DNA of 64,000 nucleotides from Candidatus Dependentiae bacterium (GCA_018266175.1 JAFEAY010000021.1:304811-368810), one strand, 5' to 3'; positions 38,632-47,806 are shown, counted from the stretch's first letter. Made by a program: numbers and translations. The notes: generated from the letters alone by a model not told the origin.

Positions 38632-38841
38632 ATGGCAAGAAAACATAACATCGAAATCCAGGTTTCTGGTAATCTTGAAAAAAGCCTTAAACAGCTCAAG
38701 AAAAAGATTGAGCGTGAAGGCGTTATTCGCGACATGAAGCGTCAGGTTTATTATGAACCACCAACACAGAAGCGTCGCAAACGTTTGATGCGTTCAATTA
38801 AGAATAATTTTATCAAAAATGCTGAAAGCATGCTTTTATAA
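38632..38841 (+). CDS. rpsU: 30S ribosomal protein S21 (bS21)
   Basis: 69 aa, typical size. Pattern NLEKSLKQLKKKIEREGVIRDM followed by RQVYYEPPTQKRRKR matches the S21 core (charged helix, Arg before the E-x-P-T-x-K-R segment). S21 sits near the anti-Shine-Dalgarno region of 16S rRNA and helps initiation. It is the first gene of a four-gene operon behind a near-consensus promoter; the only AAGGA upstream is rather far from the ATG (about 12 nt). Confidence 0.92.
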   Translation: MARKHNIEIQVSGNLEKSLKQLKKKIEREGVIRDMKRQVYYEPPTQKRRKRLMRSIKNNFIKNAESMLL

Positions 38842-38855
38842 CGGAGACATAAATA

Positions 38856-39284
38856 ATGTCTCAACCTAATAAGCATGGCCAGAGCACTCGAAGTAATATT
38901 AAGCAAGATAAACGTAAAAAGCTTTATCTCAGAGAGCTTTCTGTAATTGTTCAAGCACTTGCTGCACAAGAGCCTGCAGTTGCAGAAGTATACGTAACAC
39001 GTATTGAATTTTCTGCAGATACAGGCATTTGCTTTGTTTATTTTACTTCATTTGTCCCTGATGGCCTGGCCTCATACGAGAAAGCCTTGGAGATCCTTAA
39101 ATTATATAAAGGCTCCATGCGTAAAGAGCTTGCTCGGACAATTAATGCTCGTTATACGCCAGAGCTTGTCTTTGTGTATGATGAAAATAAAGAGAAAGAG
39201 CGTCGTATCCATGGATTGCTTGATAAAGTTCTTGAAGAAGAACTTGTAAGCGTCCAGAATCCTGAGGATAGCGACGAAGAGTAA
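38856..39284 (+). CDS. rbfA: ribosome-binding factor A (RbfA)
   Basis: 142 aa. KH-like fold with the RbfA pattern: LRELSVIVQAL near the start, VTRIEFSADTGICFVYFTSF, and KELARTINARYTPELVFVYDE before the acidic tail. RbfA helps mature the 5' end of 16S rRNA in cold or fast growth. It lies 14 nt after rpsU, so two small-subunit genes are joined. The start is supported by GGAG 9 nt upstream. Confidence 0.88.
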   Translation: MSQPNKHGQSTRSNIKQDKRKKLYLRELSVIVQALAAQEPAVAEVYVTRIEFSADTGICFVYFTSFVPDGLASYEKALEILKLYKGSMRKELARTINARYTPELVFVYDENKEKERRIHGLLDKVLEEELVSVQNPEDSDEE

Positions 39285-39296
39285 AGGGGAAGTGGT

Positions 39297-40313
39297 ATGC
39301 AGGGTAGCTGCAAGCAACAGATCACCCCAGCATCTGAGCAGCTTGTATTGCACAATGCAATACAGCAGGACATTGTTGATGTCTTGATAAAAGAGGCTCA
39401 GGCAATATCTTTTGCTGCTCAAAAACTTCCAGAAACAGCTGTTCAGCTGGTTTTAAAAATTTTAAATACTGTTGGCCGTGTCGTATTTTCAGGCACAGGC
39501 AAATCCGGTTTAGTTGCACGCAAGCTTGCGGCAACCTATTCAAGCGTTGGCATTCCATCATTTTTTCTTCATCCGGGCGATGCATTGCATGGTGATTTGG
39601 GGATGGTCAGATCGGAAGATCTTTTTATAGCGCTTTCAAAGAGTGCTACCGGTTCTGAATTGGAGCAAATTTTCTCCATTTTAAAAGGGCAAGGCAATAA
39701 GACAAGTTTAATTTGTTGTGGTGATGGCAACCTCACTCAGCTTGCCGGTTTAGTGATAAAGCTTCCATTTCAAGGAGAAGCTTGCTTTATGAATCTTGCT
39801 CCAACAAGCAGTTCAACTTTGATGATTGCATTTGGTGATGCGATTGCATTGGCGGTGAGTAAGAAAAAAGGTTTTGGGCATAATGACTTTGCTCGATCGC
39901 ATCCAAGTGGCGCTTTGGGTAAACGACTTACGTTGACGGTTCGTGCATTGATGCATTCGACACAAACGCTTCCATTGTTGCCTGTCGATTTGCCCTTTAA
40001 AGAAGTGTTAGCTGAAATATCTTTACGCAAACTAGGTGTTGGCTTAGTACTTGATCAGCTCGGTCATTTGAGTGGCATCATAACTGATGGTGACTTGCGT
40101 CGCGCTTGTGAGCAGGGACCTGTGGTGTTTGACCGTTGCGCTGGTCAGATTATGTCTACAGTGCCAAAGACTATTGAAGTTGCTAACCTTGCTTACGATG
40201 CGCTTTTGATTATGGAAAAATTTAACATTACCTCTCTTGTTGTAGTGGATGCCCAAAAACCAGTAGGTGTTGTGCATATTCATGATTTAGTTAAAGCAGG
40301 TTTGCGCTCATGA
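39297..40313 (+). CDS. kdsD: arabinose-5-phosphate isomerase (KdsD/KpsF)
   Basis: 338 aa, standard length. SIS domain (FSGTGKSGLVARKLAATYSS, HPGDALHGDLGMV, ALSKSATGSE) and two CBS domains (IITDGDLRRACEQG; MEKFNITSLVVVDAQKPVGV). It converts ribulose-5-P to arabinose-5-P, the first step to KDO, implying an LPS-bearing outer membrane. The gene follows rbfA by 12 nt and shares an ATGA overlap with pilD. Confidence 0.95.
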   Translation: MQGSCKQQITPASEQLVLHNAIQQDIVDVLIKEAQAISFAAQKLPETAVQLVLKILNTVGRVVFSGTGKSGLVARKLAATYSSVGIPSFFLHPGDALHGDLGMVRSEDLFIALSKSATGSELEQIFSILKGQGNKTSLICCGDGNLTQLAGLVIKLPFQGEACFMNLAPTSSSTLMIAFGDAIALAVSKKKGFGHNDFARSHPSGALGKRLTLTVRALMHSTQTLPLLPVDLPFKEVLAEISLRKLGVGLVLDQLGHLSGIITDGDLRRACEQGPVVFDRCAGQIMSTVPKTIEVANLAYDALLIMEKFNITSLVVVDAQKPVGVVHIHDLVKAGLRS

Positions 40314-41161
40314 GGCCTTTGTTGATCCTTAATGAAATTATTATTGTTTTATTTGGATTAGTATGGGGTTCATTTTTAAATGTTGTTGCTTATCGAGTTT
40401 TATATGATCAACCATTTTTAACTTCGCGTTCATACTGCCCTGCTTGCAGATGTGGTATTGCTTGGTATGATAATATTCCACTTTTTTCATGGATATTATT
40501 GCGAGGTAAATGCCGTTTATGTCGGGCCACCATTTCTTGGCTTTATCCCTTCATCGAACTACTGACGGCATTCATAGCGTGGTCTCTTTTTTTTAGGCTA
40601 CCCGTTGAGGAGTTGGGTATTTTTGAATTTGATTTTTTTAATCAACCGTTTATTGATGTTATTTCGCAGCTTTCTTCTCAAGTTATAGGTTATCAATTAG
40701 CCTATGGATTATTTTTTTCAGCCCTTATTATTGCCGTTCGTACTGACTTTGAGGCAATGGTAATTCCGCAACTTTTCTCTATTTACTTAGTTCCTGTTGG
40801 CTTTGTCTGTGCAATATTTGGATTACTGCCAATTTCCGCCGGAGCCAGCTTGATAGGTGCTTTTTTTGGATATGGAATTTTATGGGCTGTTGCCAAAATT
40901 TTTACCTACGCAACGGGTAAAGATGGAATCGGAGTTGGAGACATGGAGCTTCTTGCGTTCATTGGCTCATTCTCAGGCCCCTCGGGGGTATGGATTTCCT
41001 TGATGCTTGCATCAATTATGGGTACACTTTGTGGCGGTATCTATTTAGCAGTGACCGGTCAAGGAAAAACAACCAAAATTCCGTTTGGACCATTTCTTGT
41101 ACTTGGTGCTGTTGGATATATTCTGTTCGCTTCTACGTTTCTTAATGTTTTGCTTATTTAA
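40310..41161 (+). CDS. pilD: prepilin peptidase / N-methyltransferase (PilD)
   Basis: 283 aa, about eight membrane segments. The N-terminal domain has GLVWGSFLNVVAYR and two CxxC pairs (CPAC and CRLC) that bind zinc in the methyltransferase part. The two catalytic aspartates appear in RTDFEAMVIPQ and GVGDMELLAFIG. It cleaves type III signal peptides of prepilins and methylates the new N-terminus. Its probable substrate, the pilin at 41688-42167, lies close by on the other strand. It overlaps kdsD by 4 nt. Confidence 0.93.
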   Translation: MRPLLILNEIIIVLFGLVWGSFLNVVAYRVLYDQPFLTSRSYCPACRCGIAWYDNIPLFSWILLRGKCRLCRATISWLYPFIELLTAFIAWSLFFRLPVEELGIFEFDFFNQPFIDVISQLSSQVIGYQLAYGLFFSALIIAVRTDFEAMVIPQLFSIYLVPVGFVCAIFGLLPISAGASLIGAFFGYGILWAVAKIFTYATGKDGIGVGDMELLAFIGSFSGPSGVWISLMLASIMGTLCGGIYLAVTGQGKTTKIPFGPFLVLGAVGYILFASTFLNVLLI

Positions 41162-41287
41162 AGCGCATTTTTTTCAATGAATCGGATAGTAATTGAGAGC
41201 AATCCTATCAATGGTCTGCTTAAATTCGATACCATTGAGATAATAAAAATTATTTTTAGGTTAAAATTTTTCGAATTAAAGGAGTCA

Positions 41288-41629
41288 ATGGTGACTGATT
41301 TACTTAAAACAAATTTAGAGGCACGCTCTGTCTCGCTTAGTTCTGGTTTGTCTAATTTAGCATTATTTGGGGATGAAAAGGTTAACGCTCAGGGGATTTA
41401 TTTGAACCCACGTCAGTCGTATGAAAATACTACTGATGGGCAAAAGGTCGTTATTCTTCATGTCTTTCAAGGCGTAGCTGATTTTGAGCTGAGCCAAGAA
41501 GGACAGGAATTATTTAAAACCGAAATATCTCGAAGTGATATTCTGGTTTTGCCAAAAAATTCTTCGTATAAGATTTCCAATTACAATAAATCAAATTTTA
41601 TAGCATCTGAGCTGGTTGTTCAGCGCTAA
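41288..41629 (+). CDS. small cupin-like protein (113 aa)
   Basis: Start at ATG 41288, with AAAGGAG just upstream; the open frame reaches further up to 41177 without a Shine-Dalgarno. Pattern of short beta strands (GQKVVILHVFQGVADFELSQ, SRSDILVLPKNSSYKISN) fits a single-domain cupin barrel, but the usual metal-binding His residues are missing, so it may be a non-enzymatic binding protein. It has no signal peptide. It is followed by a terminator shared with the convergent pilin gene. Function unknown. Confidence 0.68.
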   Translation: MVTDLLKTNLEARSVSLSSGLSNLALFGDEKVNAQGIYLNPRQSYENTTDGQKVVILHVFQGVADFELSQEGQELFKTEISRSDILVLPKNSSYKISNYNKSNFIASELVVQR

Positions 41630-41653
41630 GCTTTGAAGTATTAAAAAATTGAT

Positions 41654-41680
41654 AATCCCCCAGTTTAAAGTCGGGGGATT
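41654..41680. terminator. hairpin terminator between cupin and pilin genes
   Basis: An 8-bp stem of AATCCCCC (41654-41661) and GGGGGATT (41673-41680) with an 11-nt loop, followed by TTCTACTTTT rightward. It lies between convergent genes. Confidence 0.7.
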
Positions 41681-41687
41681 TCTACTT

Positions 41688-42167
41688 TTAGTCGAGTCCA
41701 TTTTGTATGTGAGAAATAGTTCGATTCTGATCAATTTGCCAGATATCAAGTTTGCCATTTCCCAGTAAGTCAGCAGCAGCTCTAATGATAAAACCGCTCT
41801 TATCAGCACGAGTCTGACCTAAATCATTTTTTGTAGTACCGCATTTACCGGTGAAGTAATTAATGCCTTCTGCGCTATCTGAGCTATTAAAACCGTAGGT
41901 ATAATAAAATTTTTCTTGTTTGCCACCACCCAGGTACCCCTCTGGTTTCCAGCCTAAGCCGTGCTCGCCGGCAAGATTATTTGTATATTCGGTATGTTGT
42001 GCGTAGTACGATAATTCTGCTGTATGCAATGATGCCAAAAAGACCGCTGCCTCAGCTTGCTTTGCTCGTGCTTGATATTTAAAACATTGTGGAATAGCAA
42101 CAGCTGATAAAAACGAAACAATTGCAACAACAATCATTAATTCAATCAGTGTAAAACCTTGCTTCAT
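41688..42167 (-). CDS. type IV pilin / pseudopilin
   Basis: ATG 42167 yields MKQGFTLIELMIVVAIVSFLS: a short leader ending in G, then F+1 and E+5, the prepilin peptidase site and N-methylated helix. A GGGGA lies about 5 nt upstream; an earlier frame to 42224 is unlikely. 159 aa. The globular part has AEAAVFLASLHTAELSYY and a Cys at residue 112 (GKCGTTKND), typical of PilA/PilE or GspG-type pilins. PilD is encoded next door. The assembly ATPase and secretin are not in the window, so pilus versus type II secretion or competence cannot be decided. Confidence 0.9.
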   Translation of the reverse strand: MKQGFTLIELMIVVAIVSFLSAVAIPQCFKYQARAKQAEAAVFLASLHTAELSYYAQHTEYTNNLAGEHGLGWKPEGYLGGGKQEKFYYTYGFNSSDSAEGINYFTGKCGTTKNDLGQTRADKSGFIIRAAADLLGNGKLDIWQIDQNRTISHIQNGLD

Positions 42168-42334
42168 AGATCCCCTTTCCCCCAAGATCATTTTTTTTGA
42201 TATTTTAAGTATCGCATAGCACAATGAAGCGGTGCAACTTTTTTCTTTGAGAGCTGTTTGTTTATGTTACACTTTTTTTGTGGTTATATTTTTGAGAACA
42301 GGATGGTTTAATCAAATTAAGAAAGTGAGAAAAT

Positions 42335-42835
42335 ATGAAATTGTTTTATAGCATAATTTCTTATAGCATACTCTTGTTGAGTGGGTCAGTTTGTTTCGGT
42401 ATGACTGCTCAAGAGATTGCAGATCTTCATATGGAGAAAAGGTTACTTGCTTGTTATCAAGGAGTAGCTGTGGTCAAAGAGCTTAATAATCTTGCAGTTA
42501 TAATGCGATCAAATAATGAGGCTGCCTTATCTAAATCACGGGTCAAAGCTTGCGAATATGAAGATGGTTGCTCGGATAAAAGCGCCATTAAATCAACTTT
42601 ACTTGCAGGACATGATGGTGCACATGCCGGTCTTGAAGCTTATAAAGAAGCAATGCAAAATTTGCCCGGTAATATGATGGAATTTTTGCGAGACAAGTTC
42701 CAAAAATTACGTGCAATTCTTTTGAGCTCAGATAATGTTGAAACGGTTAATGACATGGTTGAAAATATTAAGATTTACGATCAACTTACTCAACAACTCA
42801 TCGAAAACCTCAAAGTTGATTTAGAGCACACTTAA
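42335..42835 (+). CDS. exported helical protein of unknown function (166 aa)
   Basis: Signal peptide (residues 1-22, ending SVCFG). The mature part looks fully alpha-helical and contains two Cys in CEYEDGCSD, possibly a disulfide in the periplasm. No domain recognised. It is the first of a group of three short exported proteins of similar size (42335-44092), with different sequences. Confidence 0.7.
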   Translation: MKLFYSIISYSILLLSGSVCFGMTAQEIADLHMEKRLLACYQGVAVVKELNNLAVIMRSNNEAALSKSRVKACEYEDGCSDKSAIKSTLLAGHDGAHAGLEAYKEAMQNLPGNMMEFLRDKFQKLRAILLSSDNVETVNDMVENIKIYDQLTQQLIENLKVDLEHT

Positions 42836-43022
42836 GAAAAAGCTATTACGAAGATCTTAAGGCGTAAACTTATGTCTGCTGCATTTGATAAATTCATTTG
42901 CGCACTACTTCATATTTTAATTTATTATTAAACAAGTATCTTCTATTCCAATCTGATGTTAGACTACTAACCCTTTTTCACATACATGGTTAATAATTTT
43001 ATTTTTAAGTAGGATGTTTATA

Positions 43023-43577
43023 ATGTTACGTAAATTTTGCAGTCTTTTTATATTTGTATTAGCAGGCTTAGTTGGATGTGCTTGCGCTGAGGAAGGTGTT
43101 GATTCTCTGGTTACAGCAGTAAGAAAGCTAAGTGTTGAGTATTCAGAGCCAATCAATGAAATGAGTTGGGCTGAGAAAGAAGAAGCCTTACGGTTGCTTA
43201 ACCGTATAGACTTTATTAGTCTTGACCTTTTAGCAATTAAAGGTGCTGCGCAAAGTTCAGCCTATAGAGCTGCCCAAAGCTATCAGTTAAATTCTCGGAA
43301 CAAAAAAGCAATTAAAAAAGTAATAAGCTTGGCAATAAAACATGCAAGTAAATTTTATGATTTATTTGATACAGATTTATCTTTTTTTCCAGAAGAGATA
43401 CAGGTTACCATTAAAAATCAGGAGCAACATTTACAAGCTCTTTATTATGATACTCAATCTATCCAGAGTGTTCAAGGTGCTCTGGATAGAATTGAAAGTT
43501 TTCATAAAGCAACTCAATATCTTATTGAAGTAAGCTTATTTCATTTTTTAAGAAGCACATACCCACAAATGTTTTAG
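43023..43577 (+). CDS. exported helical protein of unknown function, possible lipoprotein (184 aa)
   Basis: Start at ATG 43023 (AGGA 8 nt upstream) gives an N-terminal hydrophobic segment ending in LVGCAC, which fits a lipobox (LVGC), so it may be lipid-anchored. The mature part is helical and charged, with a repeated QSVQGALDRIESFHKATQY-like helix near the C-terminus. No domain recognised. Confidence 0.68.
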   Translation: MLRKFCSLFIFVLAGLVGCACAEEGVDSLVTAVRKLSVEYSEPINEMSWAEKEEALRLLNRIDFISLDLLAIKGAAQSSAYRAAQSYQLNSRNKKAIKKVISLAIKHASKFYDLFDTDLSFFPEEIQVTIKNQEQHLQALYYDTQSIQSVQGALDRIESFHKATQYLIEVSLFHFLRSTYPQMF

Positions 43578-43648
43578 GTTTTGTTGATTTTTTATCGTAG
43601 TCATAAAATTTGCTTCAACAAAGGATAAAAAAGACGAAAAATTCAGAA

Positions 43649-44092
43649 TTAATCCTGATCTTCTTCGATAAGCTGTTGCTCAGCTGCAGCTATATTACTT
43701 AAAGAACTTGATGATGCTGCAATGGCTTTTCCTTCTCGTACAATTTTACTCAGGGCGTCTCTAACGCTATCAACTTTATCCATATCTGGAGCAGTAACTC
43801 CCATTTCATTTTCTATTGCTGATAGTCGACCGTTCAAATACATAACCGCTTTAAGTAATTGCTTGAGACGTATATCATTAATTATGAAAGCATCCCATAA
43901 TAATTTAGGAGGAAAGACGCCCTTCTTCAATAACATAGCCTGAGTTTCACCAAAACCAACCTTTGGCAGACCAGAAAATTGAGAAATTTTCTTTTTATTT
44001 TTATTTTTTCCAATAAAAGGTAAGCAGTATCCTGAATGAGTAATGCCAGCGATTATCAAAGAAAAACTTAAGAAATATAGAACTTTCTTCAT
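43649..44092 (-). CDS. exported small protein of unknown function (147 aa)
   Basis: Signal peptide at 1-23 (YFLSFSLIIAGITHSGYC). A basic patch follows (GKNKNKKKI), then a predicted coiled segment (LKQLLKAVMYLNGRLSAIENEMG) and a Ser/Ala-rich helical tail. No family recognised. Convergent with the preceding exported gene. Confidence 0.65.
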   Translation of the reverse strand: MKKVLYFLSFSLIIAGITHSGYCLPFIGKNKNKKKISQFSGLPKVGFGETQAMLLKKGVFPPKLLWDAFIINDIRLKQLLKAVMYLNGRLSAIENEMGVTAPDMDKVDSVRDALSKIVREGKAIAASSSSLSNIAAAEQQLIEEDQD

Positions 44093-44167
44093 GACAATAT
44101 CTCCTTTAACAATAATAATAAGATTTTTCTACAAATTAATAATATGTAATATAATTAGATTATACAC

Positions 44168-44413
44168 TTAATATATTTCAAATGTAAATATATTAAGTAT
44201 TTTGACTTCCTTTGCTCTCCGTTGTGTAGGCAAGCAACCCATAAGCTGTGGCATACAGGGGGCTTTCAGCACATCAGGAATTGAACACAAGACCCTATTG
44301 GCATAGCTTCCAGGAATGCCAATAGGCACTATCTTCTTAAAAAGTTCAGCCGTTAAATTTTTCATGTCATGTAATAATGTGTCTTTATCAGTTAAAACCA
44401 AGTCTGCCGGCAT
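44168..44413 (-). CDS. short hypothetical protein or gene remnant
   Basis: 81 codons from an ATG; the frame stays open about 14 codons further upstream (reading DKTIEFRLKQF), so the start is uncertain. The sequence (GSYANRVLCSIPDVLKAPCM, PTQRRAKEVK) is not one I recognise. A perfect 11-bp inverted repeat lies within it, and it touches a decayed transposase fragment, so it may be a broken gene rather than a functional one. Confidence 0.3.
   Translation of the reverse strand: MPADLVLTDKDTLLHDMKNLTAELFKKIVPIGIPGSYANRVLCSIPDVLKAPCMPQLMGCLPTQRRAKEVKILNIFTFEIY
44294..44326. repeat. perfect 11-bp inverted repeat with an 11-nt loop
   Basis: CCTATTGGCAT (44294-44304) and ATGCCAATAGG (44316-44326). 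No T-run follows on either strand, so it is not a standard terminator. Confidence 0.6.
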
Positions 44414-44459
44414 AAATTGCTTCAGTCTAAATTCAATAGTCTTATCTAAAAAAGATTAA

Positions 44460-44768
44460 AAAGCTCTTCAGATCGAAAATGTAAAATTTCTGAAGATATG
44501 CTCAACAGAATATGAATCCAAGAAAATTAAAGATTCTTTGAAGCAGATGAACTTTATACCTTTGGTTAACGTTAACAAGTGCAGATCGAAAAACAATTTT
44601 GAAAAAGTTTCATCTCGACACAGGTGGATTCTTGAACGATCGATTGACTGGCTTAATCATTTTCGATCAATTCGCATTCGCTGGGTAAGGTGCCAATCAT
44701 CGGTTTTGGCTTTATGTCAATTTGCCTGTTCTTACAGGCTTTTTACTATGTCGGGAATTTTAGTATGA
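44460..44768 (+). pseudogene. 3' fragment of an IS5-family DDE transposase
   Basis: An open frame of about 102 codons after a TAA at 44457, without a start. The reading ESKKIKDSLKQMNFIPL, then SRHRWILERSIDWLNHFRSI and ALCQFACSY, matches the C-terminal part of IS5/IS4-type transposases (RHRW-E-R-x2-W-L-x-R-F, including the catalytic Glu). The first two catalytic aspartates and the IS ends are missing. It marks an old insertion next to small unassigned frames. Confidence 0.72.
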
Positions 44769-45078
44769 GTTCATAGATTGGATAACTATTAAAAATGACA
44801 TAAAAATGAATTGTTGGTTTAGATGTTATAATTCTACAAAGCTCTTTTTGAACTTTCATCTTTGTAAGAGAGCCTTGAGTTATAAGTTTTTCAAGCACAT
44901 TTATTGACTCTTCAGATGGCAAAACATATGTTGTGGGCTTGAATCCTAAAATAGTAAGTATTTTAAAATTCATCCTTGGCAAAGACGGTGCAAGCCCTTT
45001 TTCTTGAACTTTTTTCATCATCTCTTTAAACGCATCTTTAGTCTTGAACACTTCTATATGCTTTTTAAATCGGAACAT
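44746..45078 (-). CDS. hypothetical protein downstream of mgtE (110 aa)
   Basis: Starts at ATG 45078, 19 nt after the mgtE stop; the frame also extends to 45126 inside mgtE. The sequence is basic and partly helical (KTKDAFKEMMKKVQEKGLAPSL-type), without signal peptide or known domain. Its end overlaps the transposase fragment on the opposite strand by 23 nt, so its C-terminus may have been replaced by the insertion. Real gene or remnant cannot be decided. Confidence 0.42.
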   Translation of the reverse strand: MFRFKKHIEVFKTKDAFKEMMKKVQEKGLAPSLPRMNFKILTILGFKPTTYVLPSEESINVLEKLITQGSLTKMKVQKELCRIITSKPTIHFYVIFNSYPIYELILKFPT

Positions 45079-45097
45079 GCGCTCATTTTTTACATTT

Positions 45098-46465
45098 TTA
45101 CCAACCGAATATTTTACTGCACACAAAACAGTATATCATCACCCCCAAGATATCCATGAGTGTTGCTAAAAATGGTGCTGCAGAGTGTGCTGGATCGATA
45201 TTTAAGCGGTCAAGAAGCAAGGGGATTAGAGAGCCTGAAACAATCGAAACAATAACGATAAGAAACAACGATAAGCTTATTGCCACAGCACTCACCGCAT
45301 CGTAATAGGAAAAATAAACACGTGAAAAGCCAACAGCAAAAAGCGTTGTCGCTATTAAAAATCCGACCATAAGCTCACGCCACAAAACGCGCCAGGCATT
45401 GTGTCGTGACATTTCTTTGGTTGTTAGACCACGAATAACAAGCGTTGCCGACTGGTTGCCTGCATTTCCACCAGTCCCAATAAGCATGGTCAGGAAGATT
45501 GAAATAATTGTAAAATTACTCAACAATGAATCGTAACTTGCAAGAATTGCACTTGAAAAGCTTTGAAATAAAAGTAAGCCAACAAGCCAAATACCTCGTT
45601 GCCAAACAAGCTTCCAAAGCGATGTTGCAAAATAACTATGTTCAACCGGCACCAGTCCAGACATTTTATAAACGTCATCACTACCTTCTTGTTTAATAAT
45701 CTCAAACATATCATCTGCAGTAATAACACCTAAAAAATGGAGTTGTTGATCGGCAACCGGAGCAACCATTACGCCATAGTGATGCATTTGGTTTGCCACA
45801 TCTTCCTGATCTTCACTCACATAAACAATAAATTCATTTTCTTTTAAAATATGAGCCAATGGTGTCTCTGGCTTATTAAGAACCAACATATCAAGCGTAA
45901 CAAAGCCAACAAGAACATTATCTCTATTGGTAACAAATATACGCTCAGTAAGCATTTTATGCGCGCTAATTCTTTGTAGAAGGTCAACGCTTCTCTTGAC
46001 CGTAAAATCTTTTTGAAGCGTAATAACATCGCTATTCATACGTCCACCCGCAGAACGAGGGTTGAACGTAAGCAGTGAAATAATTTGACTACGCTGTTTT
46101 CCTTGCAAAAGCTTGAGATATTTTTCTAAATCTTCATCGGAAAGATGGTCAAATAGATCAGTCAATTCATCAATTGGCATAGACTTAAGAAAAGCGGCTA
46201 CATGATCAATTTCAACCTCGCTCAACAACTCAGCCTGGAGTGGCTCGGGAATTTTACGAAAAACCTTAACCGAAATCTCTCGCGGAAGCTTTTTAAACAA
46301 GGCAACTTGATACTTGAAATCAAGCTTAATCATAAGCATAGCTATGTCAGCATGATGCTGATCAAGCAAAATTCGCCACAAATCTTTGCCCAGGGCAGTA
46401 TCTTCTTGAATAATAGCAGCAATATTATTCTCAACTTGAAAGAGAATTTTCTTTATTTGAAGCAT
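45098..46465 (-). CDS. mgtE: magnesium transporter MgtE
   Basis: ATG 46465 has GGGGAG 6 nt upstream; a frame to 46522 has no good Shine-Dalgarno. 455 aa. Cytosolic N domain (LPREISVKVFRKIPEPLQAEL), two CBS domains (about 130-250), and five membrane helices in the C-terminal third with GTGGNAGNQSATLVIRGL, the signature around the Mg2+ pore, and HSAAPFLATLMDILGV. It is a Mg2+-gated channel of the inner membrane. A short hairpin (CAGTG/CACTG) sits just before the Shine-Dalgarno and could affect translation. Confidence 0.94.
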   Translation of the reverse strand: MLQIKKILFQVENNIAAIIQEDTALGKDLWRILLDQHHADIAMLMIKLDFKYQVALFKKLPREISVKVFRKIPEPLQAELLSEVEIDHVAAFLKSMPIDELTDLFDHLSDEDLEKYLKLLQGKQRSQIISLLTFNPRSAGGRMNSDVITLQKDFTVKRSVDLLQRISAHKMLTERIFVTNRDNVLVGFVTLDMLVLNKPETPLAHILKENEFIVYVSEDQEDVANQMHHYGVMVAPVADQQLHFLGVITADDMFEIIKQEGSDDVYKMSGLVPVEHSYFATSLWKLVWQRGIWLVGLLLFQSFSSAILASYDSLLSNFTIISIFLTMLIGTGGNAGNQSATLVIRGLTTKEMSRHNAWRVLWRELMVGFLIATTLFAVGFSRVYFSYYDAVSAVAISLSLFLIVIVSIVSGSLIPLLLDRLNIDPAHSAAPFLATLMDILGVMIYCFVCSKIFGW

Positions 46466-46619
46466 GACAGACTCCCCAGTGAGCAGCCACTGACAAATTC
46501 CTATTTGACTTTGACCTACCATAAAATATAATGAAAAATACCTGTTTTGGATAGGGGTGTACGATTATTTCAGATAGTATGCGCTTTATTGGCATAATTT
46601 TATTGTAAAGCATTTCATC

Positions 46620-47540
46620 ATGAATCAAAAAGAAATCATTACCCTATGCGTCCAAGCGGCGCAAATAACTGGAGAAGTGAGGCTTGATAAGTTCTTACAC
46701 GAGCAATTTCCTGCATATTCACGGTCATACTTTCAGCAGCTTATCTATGATGAAGCTGTTTGCCTTAATGGAAAAATCATAACTAAACCAAGTGCATCAC
46801 TAAAAATTGGCGATATCATCACCTTTACCTTTCCCGTGCCTCCTAGCTATAAGGCTATACCTCGAAAAATAGACTTTCAGGTTATTGATGAACAACCTGA
46901 CTTTTTAATTATTAATAAACCGCCTGGCTTAGTTGTTCATGCTCCAAGCGCAGGATCGATTGAACCAACCCTTGTTGATGGCCTATTACACCTGTTTACA
47001 GAACTCATCGACTTTAATGATATGCAACGCCCAGGCATCGTCCATCGCCTTGATAAAGATACGTCAGGACTCATGATTATAGCCCGCACCATCCCTGCTC
47101 AGTATGAGCTTGCAAAACTATTTAAAGATCGATCAATTGAAAAAACCTACCTTGCTGCTACTCAGGGAGAACCTAAATCTGAAGGTGTAATCAATGTACC
47201 TATTGGCAGACACCCAAATCAGCGTCACAAAATGGCTCCATACGGCATTGCTAGCCGAGAAGCAACCACTTTTTATACCGTTTTAAAGCATTACGATGAA
47301 GCTTCACTTATTGCCGCACGAATCATTACGGGAAGAACCCATCAAATCCGTGTTCACTGTGCATCAATTGGCCACAAAATTCTGGGCGATCAAACGTATG
47401 GAGTAAAATCCCCACTTATTAACCGACAGGCATTACATTCATGGAAACTAGCATTTAGCTATAAAGGCAAGCATTATCGCTATGTATGCCCCGTTCCAGA
47501 AGACTTTAAACAGCTCTTACACAAATTAAATAATTTATAA
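46620..47540 (+). CDS. rluD: 23S rRNA pseudouridine synthase (RluD family)
   Basis: 306 aa. N-terminal S4 RNA-binding domain (RLDKFLHEQFPAYSRSYFQQL), then the RsuA/RluD catalytic core with GIVHRLDKDTSGLMIIA (catalytic Asp in the RLDKDTSG motif), KTYLAATQG and TGRTHQIRVHCASIGHKILGD. RluD makes pseudouridines at positions 1911, 1915 and 1917 of helix 69; the RluD/RluC/YlyB split is not certain from sequence alone. Divergent from mgtE, leading into an initiator tRNA. Confidence 0.92.
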   Translation: MNQKEIITLCVQAAQITGEVRLDKFLHEQFPAYSRSYFQQLIYDEAVCLNGKIITKPSASLKIGDIITFTFPVPPSYKAIPRKIDFQVIDEQPDFLIINKPPGLVVHAPSAGSIEPTLVDGLLHLFTELIDFNDMQRPGIVHRLDKDTSGLMIIARTIPAQYELAKLFKDRSIEKTYLAATQGEPKSEGVINVPIGRHPNQRHKMAPYGIASREATTFYTVLKHYDEASLIAARIITGRTHQIRVHCASIGHKILGDQTYGVKSPLINRQALHSWKLAFSYKGKHYRYVCPVPEDFKQLLHKLNNL

Positions 47541-47649
47541 TGCTTTTATTCATTGCTTTATTCTTTGAATGTCGTATAATGAGGTTGTTGTTGAGAAAAC
47601 AGCCATTCAGGCTTGTTCACTACATCATTTAAATTCGATTAAAACTCAT

Positions 47650-47726
<77 letters not shown>

Positions 47727-47734
47727 AATTTAAG

Positions 47735-47764
47735 AACCGCAGCAATTCAACTGCGGTTTTTTTG
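47735..47764 (+). terminator. initiator tRNA terminator
   Basis: AACCGCAG (47735-47742) pairs with CTGCGGTT (47751-47758) followed by a T run. Confidence 0.85.
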
Positions 47765-47806
47765 TGTTTAACAAATAAAAATACAACCTAAAAAAAGTAA
47801 TTCGTT

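Noticed and set aside
38513-38737. Alternative frame overlapping rpsU
   Set aside because: It crosses the promoter and runs out of frame through a well-conserved S21 gene.
46466-46619. Magnesium riboswitch (M-box) before mgtE
   Set aside because: The leader is about 150 nt and I find no recognisable M-box core; only a short hairpin lies before the Shine-Dalgarno.
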